Below, piece by piece: positions 11,625 to 24,336 of a DNA stretch of 64,000 bases; the first letter of the stretch is position 1, and every line of letters starts with the position of its first letter. The translations under genes and the position numbers were made by a program. The DNA comes from Phytopythium helicoides. Taxonomy: Eukaryota > Oomycota > Peronosporomycetes > Pythiales > Pythiaceae. A model generated the notes under the pieces. That model searched no databases and was not told where the DNA came from. It saw nothing but the letters and a program-made list of their open reading frames with translations. The DNA is taken from the NCBI GenBank assembly GCA_024867545.1, contig JANFNE010000033.1, positions 186,001 through 250,000 on the forward strand, given 5' to 3'.

Positions 11625-14600
11625 ATGTCGGAGGTGCGTCTCCCTCCGCGCCCCTCGCTCTCTGCTGCCATCGCGCTGTCGCTCGCTCCAGGGCTCACGC
11701 TCGCTCGCTCGCTCGCAGAAGAAGAAACAGGCGACCATCGCGGCGTTTTTCTCGCCAAAACCTGCGCGCAGGCGGCTGGCGGCGGGGGTGACGCCCCCTG
11801 CGAGCGCCTCGAGCGTCGACGACGCGTCCGCGCAGGTAGAGGAACCGGCGGATGCCGTGACGCCGCCCGTGGCCGCGATGGACGCCAAGGCCCCCGAGAT
11901 GCGCGCGGTGAACGGCTCGGGCGGCAGGAAGCAGCAGCAGAAGCAGCAGAAACCCAAGCGAGAGGCCAAGAAGGCGCGCGGCAGGGGCAAGAAGGCGCTC
12001 TTCGCCTCGAAGCAGGAGGCAGACAAGCCGAAGGTCTTGATATCCCCGCACGAGGTGGGGGACGACGACGTCGACATGGACGAGGACGTGGACGACGATG
12101 CACTGGGTGACAGCAAGCAAGCAGACAGACAGGAAAGCGCCGTTGATAGCCAAGGTGGTAGCGAACAGAAGGAAGAAAACACACTTGAGACCGCGGCTCC
12201 AGTTGCCGCCGAGGCGAAGGAGCGCGAGGATGGACAGACGATCGACCTCACGGTATCTTCGGCCGAGTCAGCAGCAGAAAGTAAGGCTGAAGCGAAGGAG
12301 TCCCCGCAGGCTATCTCTGCAGCAGAGGTGAAAGGTGCCAAAAAGCGCCGCGGGAGACAGGCCAAGACAAAACCTGCCAAACCCACGAAGAAGGCAGCAC
12401 AGACACAATCCGGGGACTCAACAACGACTTCAGGGATCACGCCAGAGGTCCAGATTATACTCGATCCGGCGGTGCAGGCGCGTGTAGACACCTACCAGGC
12501 CAAACTGCACGAGCTCACACGGCTAGTTGAGGAGCTGATAGGAAAGCATGGCGCACGCGACGACCAAACCATGCTACTGCAGGACGTGTACGGAGTTGGA
12601 CTGGACATTGAGCTCGATGTTTCGACCAAGGCAGACGATATGGTGTCTGCGATTGGAGAAGCTTGGACAAATTGGCGATCGGATGCGGCTAGCTCCAACG
12701 AGCTGTCCCATGTCGTCAAGGCATTCATCGCCAAGCATACTCAAGGCCGCGTTGCCAGTTTATCAGCTCTGTGTGAAAACCTGATGGAGAAACTACGCGA
12801 ATCGAGTGGTCAAAAGGAGGAGAAGAAAGTCGAGATTCGAGCGGCTATGGCTATTGAGATGGCCGTGAAAATGCTTGCGCAACGCACTCCGTATGGTGCC
12901 AAGCCACCTGCGCGCGCTAATTTGTTTGAAGATGTCACACCAGAAGCACTCTGGGTGTGGGAGATTGGCAACCCGGAGCAGTATTACAATGACGAAGCAC
13001 ACAAGACGCTGAAGCGCGTACGGAAACACCGCAAACGCCTTGGACAGCAGCTCAAAAGCCTTGCACGTGTTGTCCAGCTGCTGCACCAAAAGCCCGTGGA
13101 TGAAGCCAAGGTCAGCGCAGAAGAGGTGAAGGTCGGCAAGTTTGTGGTTGCAGTAGAGGCCGAGCTGGCTCGGGCAAAAGATCGTGAGCGGAAGGAGCTT
13201 GAGCGCACCCAAGCTGCGGAAGAGAAGAGGCGCGCCGAGGAAGAGAAAAAGCAAGCTAAAGAAGACGAAAAGCGTCAACGCGAGCAGGAACGTGAAGCAG
13301 AGCGCGAGCTTGCTTCCAAGCAGAAGAAGACGTTTGCCTCATTCTTTAAGCCTGTTGATGCAGAAGCGAGCAATGAGACAGGTGTGACTGATGGTTTATC
13401 AGCTAGCCATACTTCTTCAGTCGAAGCGACTGCCACTTCTGCAAACACTTCGCAGACAGCGATTGTTATCGAGAACTCGTCCGAGATCATATCGAGGATG
13501 GACAACGCTATTGCATTCCTAGGTCGCAGCAATTCTTCCTCGGAAGCCTCACAAACTGTTGCTGATTCGTGGAAGCAACTCTCGTGTGGACGAAAGCGGG
13601 CGTCCAAGCCTGGATCTGCTCATAATTGGTCGAGTAAACGGCACCGGGACGAACGACGAGGCATTATGAAGCTGCTTCAGTTCCATGAGAACTACCGACC
13701 CGCATACTATGGTACATTCAGCACAAAGAGCCGCATTTTCCGAGGAGGGCGAAGACCGTTTGCTCGGTTCAGCAAATACGACTACTCCGTGGACAGCGAC
13801 GACGAGTGGGAAGAGGAAGAACCAGGCGAAAGTCTATCAGATGCTGATACGGATAACGGCGACGACTCTGATGAGGACAATCTGGACTACGGCGACAACT
13901 GGCTAGCTTATGAAGATGAGGTCGAGTACATGGATGATGGAGAAGGTCCTGAGGGTGGTGAGGACGATGATGATGGTGATCGCAGCGGTGACGACTATGG
14001 TGACTCGCCTACCAAGACTCGTAAGCGCAAACTTCCAACACAGCTAGAGCAGAAGCGTCGCAAAAAACTCGCCAAGCTCACTCGACTTGAGCCCAAGGTG
14101 ATCGGTCCGTTTTGGTGCCAGACTGGGGACTGCAGTGAGCACTTCGCAGGTGCGATGAGTGGTCAACTCTTGATGGTAGCGGCTGCTGTGAGCTTTGAGT
14201 CTCCGCTGATGCGTCGAGCGAGAGAGTTTGAGCAACAGGAGGCAGAGAAGCTCCGCCGCAAGGCGGAGGAGGCGCAACGCAAGCAACAGCAAGCGGAAAA
14301 GGCTGCCGAGGAGAAAGCCAAGACCACACCTACCAAGACTCCAACAAAAGCTTCGACCAGCAAGGCTTCTGCGACCAAAACGTCATCCGCCAAAAATCCG
14401 CCGGCAAAGGTACCTACGACCAAGACTCCGACCAAGACTCCGACCAAGACCCCGACCAAAACGCCAACCAAGACGACGCCAGCAAAACGGAAAAAGAGTG
14501 CAGCTTCTCCCGCAACCGCCTCAAGCGAGTCTACTTCTGCGCCAGTCGCGGGGTCTGGGCCACAGAAGGCGGCCATTACGGCATTTTTTCAACCGAAGCC

Positions 14601-14742
14601 AAAGGCCGCGACTCTGGCGAGTCCGTCTGCGCCGAAGATCACTGCATCCAGCCCTGGTGGGTCAGCTGCGACGGCAGTTGAGATTGTGGACGAAGAGGAC
14701 GAGGAAGACGAGGACATTGATATGGTCCCCGTGGAGGAGTAG
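11625..14742 (+). CDS. CHAF1A: chromatin assembly factor 1 large subunit (CAF-1 p150 / CHAF1A-like)
   Basis: Large subunit of the CAF-1 H3-H4 chaperone that works with PCNA behind the fork. Two exons: 11625-11633 (Met-Ser-Glu only) and 11719-14742, with an 85-nt intron; 1,010 aa. The signature is the block KLLQFHENYRPAYYG (about 653-670), followed by VDSDDEWEEEEPGESLSD. A long KER-type charged coiled coil lies at about 440-540. A PIP-box QATIAAFF is at residues 7-14 directly after the splice, with PIP-like QKKTFASFF at 538 and QKAAITAFF at 952. The C-terminal tail has a Thr-Lys-Thr-Pro tandem repeat. The tiny first exon was chosen because it supplies an ATG immediately upstream of the PIP box. 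Confidence 0.92.
14419..14478 (+). repeat. 12-bp tandem repeat encoding Thr-Lys-Thr-Pro
   Basis: About five units of ACCAAGACTCCG, slightly diverged at the 3' end, inside the CAF-1 tail. They encode repeated T-K-T-P, a basic and potentially Pro-directed phosphorylation-rich linker. Confidence 0.85.
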
Positions 14743-15198
14743 TGCGAGAGTTGTTATCATTCACCATGGAAAGAATCACTGAATAACTCCACTGTAGCTA
14801 TCCAGTTTGCTGAATAGGCTCATCATCCTGCTCGTCCAATGACCCACTGCCACCGCGAGGAAGATTAGTTGGTTCTTGGCAAACCTCAAACATCCACCGT
14901 GCAAGGTCCAAATGTAGTACTTCGTAGCACCAATGAGGTTATCGTTAGATGCGATCCTGGCTGCGTAAGATAAGAAAAGCTTGTGGACGCTGATGGGTCA
15001 TTCTGCTGGCTGTAGCCGCACGATTGAAGATATTGTTAGCCAACGTCACGACTCCATCAGAATTCCATGGCCATTGCGTGCCACAATCACTCCTTCAGTC
15101 AACCACAAGTTTTATCACTTTTTTAGTCGACAACTTTCCACTCGCCATCTTGCCAATCTTCATACCGACTACCCTGGGAACGGCAGACTTTGTCACGA
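14743..15198. other. intergenic upstream of MYB paralog 4
   Basis: 456 bp with no convincing frame; must contain the CAF-1 terminator region and the promoter of the MYB gene. Confidence 0.5.
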
Positions 15199-15741
15199 AT
15201 GACATTCACGTCGACGACTCAGCGAGCCATGTTTGAGAGCCACCACGGTCCGACCCAGGTCATTCGCTTGCCACTTCAAACTCGCGGGTCTTCAACTAGA
15301 AGAAGGAACCGCAAAACCAAAACGGCGGCGAATGTGTCCAACTTATCAGAGCATGATGAGGTTCCACGCAACAACGAAGACGAGGAATTTGCTCCGAAAG
15401 GAGCAAATTGGCGCCACGACGAGCACGAGCGCTTTCTCCAAGGACTCGAGATGTTTCCGCGCGGACCGTGGAAGGAGATCGCAAGGATTGTTGGAACACG
15501 GACAGTTCGGCAGACCATGACGCACGCGCAGAAGTACCGGCAGAAGATCGAGCGACGTCGGCGTGGCCTACATGCAAGCCGTACTGGGTCGGTAGTATCG
15601 TTGGCAATGAACAACCAGAGATCGCTGACATCGTTGCCGTACGGGGGAGTTGTTACAGGTACCACTATTCCAGCTCCAGCCCATTTTCAGCACGTTGAAA
15701 TAATCGTGGCGCCGCCGCTGCCTGCCGCTTCGCACGCATGA
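15199..15741 (+). CDS. single-repeat MYB transcription factor, paralog 4 (possible premature TGA)
   Basis: Starts MTFTSTTQRAMF, matching the paralogs, with a basic run (RRRNRKTKT) and a MYB repeat having WRHDEHERFLQGLEMFP, GPWKEIARIVGTR and THAQKYRQK. As read it ends at TGA 15739-15741 after 180 aa. The same frame stays open for a further 141 codons to 16167 with an acidic, Ser/Glu-rich composition like the tails of paralogs 1 and 2. Alternatives are a nonsense mutation, stop readthrough (TGA followed by C), or an in-frame 123-nt intron from GTACGG (in the PYG codons) to CCTAG that would remove the stop. The DNA-binding part is intact. Confidence 0.85.
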   Translation: MTFTSTTQRAMFESHHGPTQVIRLPLQTRGSSTRRRNRKTKTAANVSNLSEHDEVPRNNEDEEFAPKGANWRHDEHERFLQGLEMFPRGPWKEIARIVGTRTVRQTMTHAQKYRQKIERRRRGLHASRTGSVVSLAMNNQRSLTSLPYGGVVTGTTIPAPAHFQHVEIIVAPPLPAASHA

Positions 15742-16167
15742 CATGCTGCGAATAATCCTAGTCTGCTGCAAGCGCTCCCGATAAGTGATCCTCATCCAAC
15801 GCACCTTCAATTTGAGCCACTCGATTCACACGAAAGTGAGGCGCTGACTTCTCTTCTTTGCTCTGACCATGAAGACGGCGGGGATGCGGCTTTTGATAGC
15901 AACTCTGTAGAGTCAACCACTGTTGAAGGAGATAATGCCGAATGTCACGTGGAAGGCGAGTTTGGTATCGAGGCAATCGAACAGCCAGATCTCTTGACAG
16001 CTCATACCGATACAGACGCAGAACAGAGTATTTTGTATGTTCGTGCACATGATGGCACTGTCGGTGTAGCGGAAGAATACCATCCTTGTGCAGTGATTGA
16101 GCCATTGGCACCGCTAGAGGACACTGAACTCAGCCATTCGAACGATGGTAGGCAAGCAAATTGCTAG
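15742..16167 (+). other. in-frame continuation of the MYB paralog 4 reading frame
   Basis: 141 sense codons plus stop directly after the TGA, in the same frame. Composition is acidic with Ser, Glu and Asp clusters (for example SDHEDGGDAAFD, then DTDAEQS). A random 426-bp stretch would be expected to contain several stops in frame, so this is likely the original C-terminus. Confidence 0.6.
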
Positions 16168-16549
16168 TCTGAAATCGCGGCCTCAGAGAAGACCGTGCGT
16201 TGGTTAACGTTCGCAAGCTACAAGGTATAACCGTTCCTGGTCGAGACCATCACCGGGCTAGTCAAAGCCAAGAACATATTCTGGTGCTTGTCGTCGACCT
16301 CACACGCTCCATAATAAAAAGAACATGTTGGTTGAACGCCAGCTCCTCTCATTACAAAGCTAGCAGGGCAACAAGTTACACGCTGGGTCTAGCATCGATG
16401 TTGGATATAGGAAGATCCTTCATGGAGCTCTGCAAGTATATGATGGGTTCAAAAATGTACCTATCACCAAATCATGTGAACAGCATTCACAAGCCGATCT
16501 GCTGGTCTCCACAGCTATCGCGGTTTGGCACTTCGGAATTTTCTTGGTT
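16168..16549. other. intergenic, no gene seen
   Basis: 382 bp between the MYB frame and the ankyrin gene; no supported feature. Confidence 0.45.
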
Positions 16550-18499
16550 ATGAGCATGGGGATCGTCGACGTCAGCGTGGTTGTTGACCAAGTGAGAGCC
16601 GACTACTGCACCAAACAAGTCGGAGCACTACTGGAAGCGGTGGAGCGTGGATCATTAGCTGACGTCCAGCTCTTGGTTGAGGCCGGTGCTGATGTGAACA
16701 GAACGAATTCCAGAGGACAGACTCCGCTGCACCTTGCAGCAAAGCACGGACACCTTGACATTGTCCGCTATCTTGTGCCCTGTGAAGCTGACGTGAACAA
16801 GCAAGACTACGTCAAGACCACTCCTGTAATGGAAGCTGCTGGTATTGGTGGACTCACACGAAGCGTGATAAGGGAAAGTCGAGTCGAGATGGTGCGATAT
16901 TTGGTCAGCCGCGGTGCAGACGTAAAGGCAATCAATCAAGACAAAATGTCTGTATTGCACGCAGCATCCATCTGTGGCGACATTCCAACAATCCAATATC
17001 TCGTTGAGTGTGGGAAAGACTTCGATGCGGCTGCTATTTCAGCCGAGACGGCAATGCTGCACGCTGCTTTCGCGCGCAAATGGGGAGCGGTTCGAGCATT
17101 GATCGAGGCAGGCGTAAACGTAAACGCCGGAGAGCACGGCGATACAATGCTAATGTTTGCCGTGAGGGATGAGAACATCGACGCAGTTCGGTACCTCTTG
17201 GATCGTGGCGCTGACGTCCACGCAATAAACAGCTCCAGAAGATCAATTCTATGCGAAGCAATTGCAAGCAAGAACCTAGAGTTGGTACATTTAGTCGTTG
17301 AGCATGGCGCTGACGTCAATATGGCTGGATTATGTGAAGCCCCGTTGATATCAGCGATCCGCTTGGTCTGCGAAGATATAGTTCATTATCTCCTCGACAA
17401 TGGAGCAGATGTGGACGCAAGGAGTTTGGAGGGATGTTCAGCACTCATGATTGCTCTAAACCACAAAGCTGAAAGTATCGCTCGGCTATTAGTTGACTAC
17501 GGTGCTAATGTGAACGCAGTCGATGTGCTGCAAAACTCAGTGCTTCAGGCTGCCACTCGGAATTCGTCTGCGGACACGCTGCAGTATTTGCTGGATCGGG
17601 GAGCAAAACTCGAAAGAACACCATTGCAAGATGCAACGTTGCTGATTGAAGCCGTAAAGTCTCGCAAGATAGAGACCGTGCAGTGCTTGCTAGATCACGG
17701 TGCTGATGTAAACGAAGCTGATATTTCCGGAAAAACCGCTTTGCTCTACGCCACTCCACATGGCAGCTTGGAGATGGTTCAATGTCTTGTCAACGGTGGT
17801 GCTGATATCAATTTGGTCGCCGGCAGAGATATTGCTGTTATCCAAGCTGCAATCAAGAAACATGATGATGTGTTCTGGTACCTCGTCAGAGCTGGCGCGG
17901 ATCTCGAGGTTATGAACGAGAGCGGAAATACTATGCTATGCAGAGCAGTTTTGAATGGATGGATGGAGGTTATTCAGTATCTCGTCGATGCTGGAGCCGA
18001 TGTGAACAATCCGAACGAACGTGGACGGACACCACTGATACTTGCAGCCAGTCGGTTGCGCGTCAATGCTGTGGATTATCTTATAAACAACGGAGCAGAT
18101 GTCAACGCTGTTTGCTCATTGAAGAGATCAGCGCTGGCGTACGCATTGATGAGAAAAAATGGCAACCGAAAAATCGTGGAGAGGCTCGTTGCCGCCGGCG
18201 CGAATGTGAATGCAGTAGACGCGGATGGTGTAACCCCTCTCCATCGAGCAACGCGCCATTGTGTCGAAGACTGCATGTTGTTCCTACTCGATCATCGTGC
18301 AGAGGTGAATGCAAGAGCCAACGAAGGAGAAACGGCTCTCTTGAATGTCGTGAAGCGCAAGGCATTGAGAATGACAAATCATCTTATCAGTCGAGGAGCC
18401 GACCCAAGTGTGGGAAAATTGGATGGCACAACTGCGCTGGAGCTCGTCAGAAGTGACGCACTGCGAGAGGTTTTGTTAGCAGCCCTGACAAAGCGTTGA
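16550..18499 (+). CDS. ankyrin-repeat protein, about 18 repeats
   Basis: 649 aa, single exon, consisting almost entirely of ankyrin repeats from about residue 25 to the end. The repeat signature G-A-D-V-N...T-P-L-H-x-A-A...V-x-x-L-V recurs every 33-35 residues (for example GQTPLHLAAKHGHLDIVRYL near the start and DGVTPLHRATRH near the end). There is no signal peptide, membrane segment or catalytic domain, so a protein-protein interaction scaffold is the only safe role. The first ATG is at 16550, with a second at 16556. It ends 95 bp before the LRR gene on the same strand. Ankyrin-only proteins are common in oomycetes and most are uncharacterised. Confidence 0.9.
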   Translation: MSMGIVDVSVVVDQVRADYCTKQVGALLEAVERGSLADVQLLVEAGADVNRTNSRGQTPLHLAAKHGHLDIVRYLVPCEADVNKQDYVKTTPVMEAAGIGGLTRSVIRESRVEMVRYLVSRGADVKAINQDKMSVLHAASICGDIPTIQYLVECGKDFDAAAISAETAMLHAAFARKWGAVRALIEAGVNVNAGEHGDTMLMFAVRDENIDAVRYLLDRGADVHAINSSRRSILCEAIASKNLELVHLVVEHGADVNMAGLCEAPLISAIRLVCEDIVHYLLDNGADVDARSLEGCSALMIALNHKAESIARLLVDYGANVNAVDVLQNSVLQAATRNSSADTLQYLLDRGAKLERTPLQDATLLIEAVKSRKIETVQCLLDHGADVNEADISGKTALLYATPHGSLEMVQCLVNGGADINLVAGRDIAVIQAAIKKHDDVFWYLVRAGADLEVMNESGNTMLCRAVLNGWMEVIQYLVDAGADVNNPNERGRTPLILAASRLRVNAVDYLINNGADVNAVCSLKRSALAYALMRKNGNRKIVERLVAAGANVNAVDADGVTPLHRATRHCVEDCMLFLLDHRAEVNARANEGETALLNVVKRKALRMTNHLISRGADPSVGKLDGTTALELVRSDALREVLLAALTKR

Positions 18500-18594
18500 G
18501 GTCTTACACTATTAATTGGGCTTCAAAAATATGCCTGCAACAATAGAATAGGAAGCCCTGTTTGCCGTTTCTCTTTTTGGCTTGAAAAGCAGGG

Positions 18595-19365
18595 ATGGAG
18601 GAGCTACTGGACGCGTCACTGGTGCCCGACGTCAATGGGGTGCTGGACCTGCAGGACAAGCACTGGGTGACATTGGACGAGATTGTGTGGACCCACGCAC
18701 ACACGCTCTTGGTGTTCAATGTGTCCCGGAACCAGCTAGTGAGCCTCTCGCCAGACGTCGGAAATCTCGCCATGCTGCGCGAGCTGCTGCTGTCATACAA
18801 CCGCATTGCAGCCATTCCGAAGGAGATCGGCTCGTGCCTGCAGCTAAGGAGGCTCGACTTGCACCGAAACTTCCTGACTGAGCTCCCACGCGAGCTGCAG
18901 CACTGCGAGCGGCTAGAAGAGCTCATTGCATCATCGAACGAGCTCACGCAGCTGCCCCTGGAGTTGGGCAAGCTGCAGCACCTGCGCGTGCTCAACGTGC
19001 GTGACAACCACCTGTCGTCGTTGCCCCACACGCTGTGCGACTGCCCGAAGCTCGACGTGGTCGTGTGCGAGGGCAATAAGGAGCTCGCGGACATCCCCGA
19101 GTCACTGCGCAGCAACACCAAGATGGTGCTGTGGATTTGCGGGACCGTCAAGCGGCACCGCGCAGAGGTCGAGGAGCTCGTGGCCATCAACGCCGAGCTG
19201 GAGCGCATGGCGCGGCTGGGGGACGAGGAGCGCCTGCGCCTGCGCGAGCAGATCGCCGAGCTGCAGCGCCAGAAGGACGCGCTCGAGCGGGAGCGCCCGC
19301 ACCACTACCTGCGGCTCAAGCGCCACGTGCTGCACGTCAAGTCGGAGGTGTGCGCCGTCATGTAA
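18595..19365 (+). CDS. leucine-rich-repeat protein with coiled coil and CaaX-type C-terminus
   Basis: 256 aa, single exon. Residues 38-180 hold about six LRRs of the typical 23-residue class (LRELLLSYNRIAAIPKEIG, LRRLDLHRNFLTELPREL, LRVLNVRDNHLSSLP). Residues 195-240 form a charged helical/coiled segment (AEVEELVAINAELERMARL and on). The last four residues are Cys-Ala-Val-Met, a CaaX box with Met at the X position, which favours farnesylation, preceded by a Lys/Arg/His-rich stretch. That combination suggests a lipid-anchored LRR adaptor of the Ras-suppressor/PIRL type, acting at a membrane. The start is the first ATG of the frame. Confidence 0.88.
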   Translation: MEELLDASLVPDVNGVLDLQDKHWVTLDEIVWTHAHTLLVFNVSRNQLVSLSPDVGNLAMLRELLLSYNRIAAIPKEIGSCLQLRRLDLHRNFLTELPRELQHCERLEELIASSNELTQLPLELGKLQHLRVLNVRDNHLSSLPHTLCDCPKLDVVVCEGNKELADIPESLRSNTKMVLWICGTVKRHRAEVEELVAINAELERMARLGDEERLRLREQIAELQRQKDALERERPHHYLRLKRHVLHVKSEVCAVM

Positions 19366-19533
19366 CGTGGTGGTGGCGCGGCGCCACACACGTCGCAGAT
19401 CGAGTCGCGTTTTGAACCTATCTCCCGTTTAAGTATAATCCGAGGACGCCGAGCATACTGAATGCGTCTTAACTACACTTGAAACGTGCGTGAAGGTGCG
19501 CCCTTTTGAATTTCAAGCGAGCGCGAGCGGCAC

Positions 19534-19572
19534 TTTCCCGAAATTACATTTCCGGCCTGTGGTTTTCCCGCC
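19534..19572 (+). promoter_or_regulatory. E2F-like site pair upstream of MCM3
   Basis: TTTCCCGAAA at 19534-19543 and TTTTCCCGCC at 19563-19572, 170-210 bp before the MCM3 start codon. Paired E2F sites are usual in MCM promoters of animals and plants. Function here is inferred from the motif and the gene. Confidence 0.45.
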
Positions 19573-19740
19573 CTCCGCTCATATCGGAAACGCCCCGCGC
19601 TCGGGAATCGCCGCGCGCCGCCGCCGCCTCCGCCCGCCCGCCGCGCCGCCCCCGCCGCTCGTTGGCGCTCGCGACCCGCCTGGGCGCCTCCGCGAGCCTC
19701 TCAGCTGTCCGCCGGTGTCTTTTGGGCCCCTGGGAGCGCC

Positions 19741-22689
<2,949 letters not shown>

Positions 22690-22794
22690 GCTGCGCGGGG
22701 CTGGGCGGCTCCGCGCGCCGCAGTAGAGCGCGCGCGCGGCCTGCTCGGCGATTTATATTTTGGCGAATGGCACGGTATTGTATCTGTCGCCGCT

Positions 22795-23025
22795 CTACTC
22801 GTCGTGCGCGTGGCCGCCGCCCGCTGGTGTGGCCACCGCTGCCGCCTCCTCGCTCGGAAGCTGCTGCGCCTCCTCGCCGCGGTTGTCGTACTGCACCAGC
22901 GTCGCGCGCACGTACTCGTCCATGCTGCCGAACGCGCGGAAGTGGCGCAGTGGGTCGGCCGCCTCGTCCTTTGCCTCGCGCGCCGCCTTCTCCCTCGCCG
23001 TCGTCAGGAACCGCCGCCGCAGCAT
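22795..23025 (-). CDS. small protein with mitochondrial-type N-terminus, function unknown
   Basis: 76 aa from the ATG at 23025 (MLRRRFLTTAREKAAREAK). The basic, hydroxylated, initially acid-free start resembles a mitochondrial presequence. A conserved-looking core follows (PLRHFRAFGSMDEYVRATLVQ), then an Ala/Gly/His tail. Codons are strongly biased to C or G at third positions, as in the surrounding housekeeping genes, which supports coding. An upstream in-frame ATG at 23103 would add 26 residues but overlaps the promoter palindrome at 23068-23090, so I prefer 23025. I do not recognise the family; a small inner-membrane or ATP-synthase accessory subunit would fit the size. Confidence 0.65.
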   Translation of the reverse strand: MLRRRFLTTAREKAAREAKDEAADPLRHFRAFGSMDEYVRATLVQYDNRGEEAQQLPSEEAAAVATPAGGGHAHDE

Positions 23026-23252
23026 TGAGGTGAGATCGCAAATGTCCGCGATCGGCGCTGACGGAGTGTGGAGCGCTCCAGAAGCTGTGGTGGAGTGCAG
23101 CATGGGTCCAATAGAAATCGTCCTACACGTTTATTTACGGACCAAAACTTGACGTTACTATGAGAGTGAAACTCTATTTATGGACAATATGCGACATGCG
23201 AGCGGCTACGTACCCCCCTGGTCTCAGTTGTCATTCTGCTCCGTTCCCCGCC
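23026..23252. promoter_or_regulatory. bidirectional promoter with GTGGAGCGCTCC palindrome
   Basis: About 227 bp between a minus-strand gene (start 23025) and a plus-strand gene (start 23253). It contains GTGGAGCGCTCC at 23068-23079, followed by AGAAGCTGTGGTGG. The same pair (palindrome, then AGCTGTGG) is in the Hrq1/PTB-like divergent promoter. Confidence 0.55.
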
Positions 23253-24336
23253 ATGCTGGCCCGCGCCGCCGCCTCCGCCGCTCGCCGCCCGCTCGCTCGC
23301 CGAGCCGCTGGGCCACCACCGCGCGTCTTGTACTCGTCCGCAAAGCCCTCGGCGACTGGCAGCGCGGCAATTCCGCTGTCCACGGGCGTCACGGCCGGTG
23401 AGTCAGGAGCGAAACGGATGGCGACAGTTGACACAGGCTGACGACGGAGCTGCAGGTGGCATCGCTGGCGTTATCTCGGCGCTCACGGGCGTCGGTGGTG
23501 GCATCATCCTCATCCCGGTAGGATGAAGCCCCTTTCATGACTACTAGCTCCATGGATCTGACGGTGGATGACCACGATAGACGCTCGCCAAGTTCACGAC
23601 GCTCTCGCAGCAGGTGATCAACGGCACGAGCATCGGTGCCGTGTCGCTAAGTGCGTCCGTCGGAGCGTACAACCACTTTGACAAGGGGGCCTGCAACTTT
23701 CCCATGGCGCTCACCACCACGATCCCTGCCATCGTGTGCACGCGCTACGGCGTGCGGCTCGCGCAGCGGCTCACAAGCAAGAAGCTCTCGCTCGTCGTTG
23801 GCGCCGCGATGCTTGTCTCCTCCCCGCTCATCTTTCTCAAGAAGAGCCCCTACTTCCCCAAGTTCAGCGCTAATGCGTCACCGGTCGACCTGCAGTTCTA
23901 CAAGGCGGGCGACTTGAGCGATCCCAACTCGAGCTACATCGCCAAGGTCAAGAACGATCCCACAGCGTTCGCGATCGCCAACACCAAGTATCTGGTCGCT
24001 GGCGCGCTTGCAGGCTTCATTTCTGGGCTCTGTGGCCTCGGCGGTGGTATCCTCATGACAGCGTACCTGACGGCGGCAAGCGACATGCCACAGGAGACCA
24101 TCATCGGCACGTCGCTGCTTGGTATCGTGCCCACGGCCGTGGCGTCGACCTACCACAACGTGCAGGCCAAGTCGATCCACCTCCCATCGGCTGCTCGTGT
24201 TGGCGGGTCCCTCGCTCTTGGTGTGTACCTGACGTCCAAGTACGTGACCCACGACGTTCCCGAGGATGTGCTGCGAGGCATTCTCGGCACGACACTCAGT
24301 GCAGCGGCCATTGTCATGATGCGGCGCTCCATCTAG
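23253..24336 (+). CDS. TauE/SafE-family (TSUP) membrane transporter with mitochondrial-type presequence
   Basis: 320 aa from three exons (23253-23397, 23456-23517, 23581-24336; introns 58 and 63 nt). The N-terminus is Ala/Arg-rich and acid-free for about 40 residues (MLARAAASAARRPLARR), a mitochondrial-type presequence. The two family repeats are seen as GVISALTGVGGGIILIP and LAGFISGLCGLGGGILMT, each the Gly-rich half-repeat of TauE/SafE (TSUP) permeases that move sulfite, sulfonates or other small organic anions. Around eight hydrophobic helices are visible. Substrate cannot be read from sequence. Sulfite is an attractive guess because a sulfite oxidase lies 16 kb away, but that distance carries little weight in a eukaryote. 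Confidence 0.85.

Noticed and set aside
18504..19208. 234-codon minus-strand frame over the LRR gene
   Set aside because: Ser-rich shadow of leucine codons; LRR periodicity is on the plus strand.
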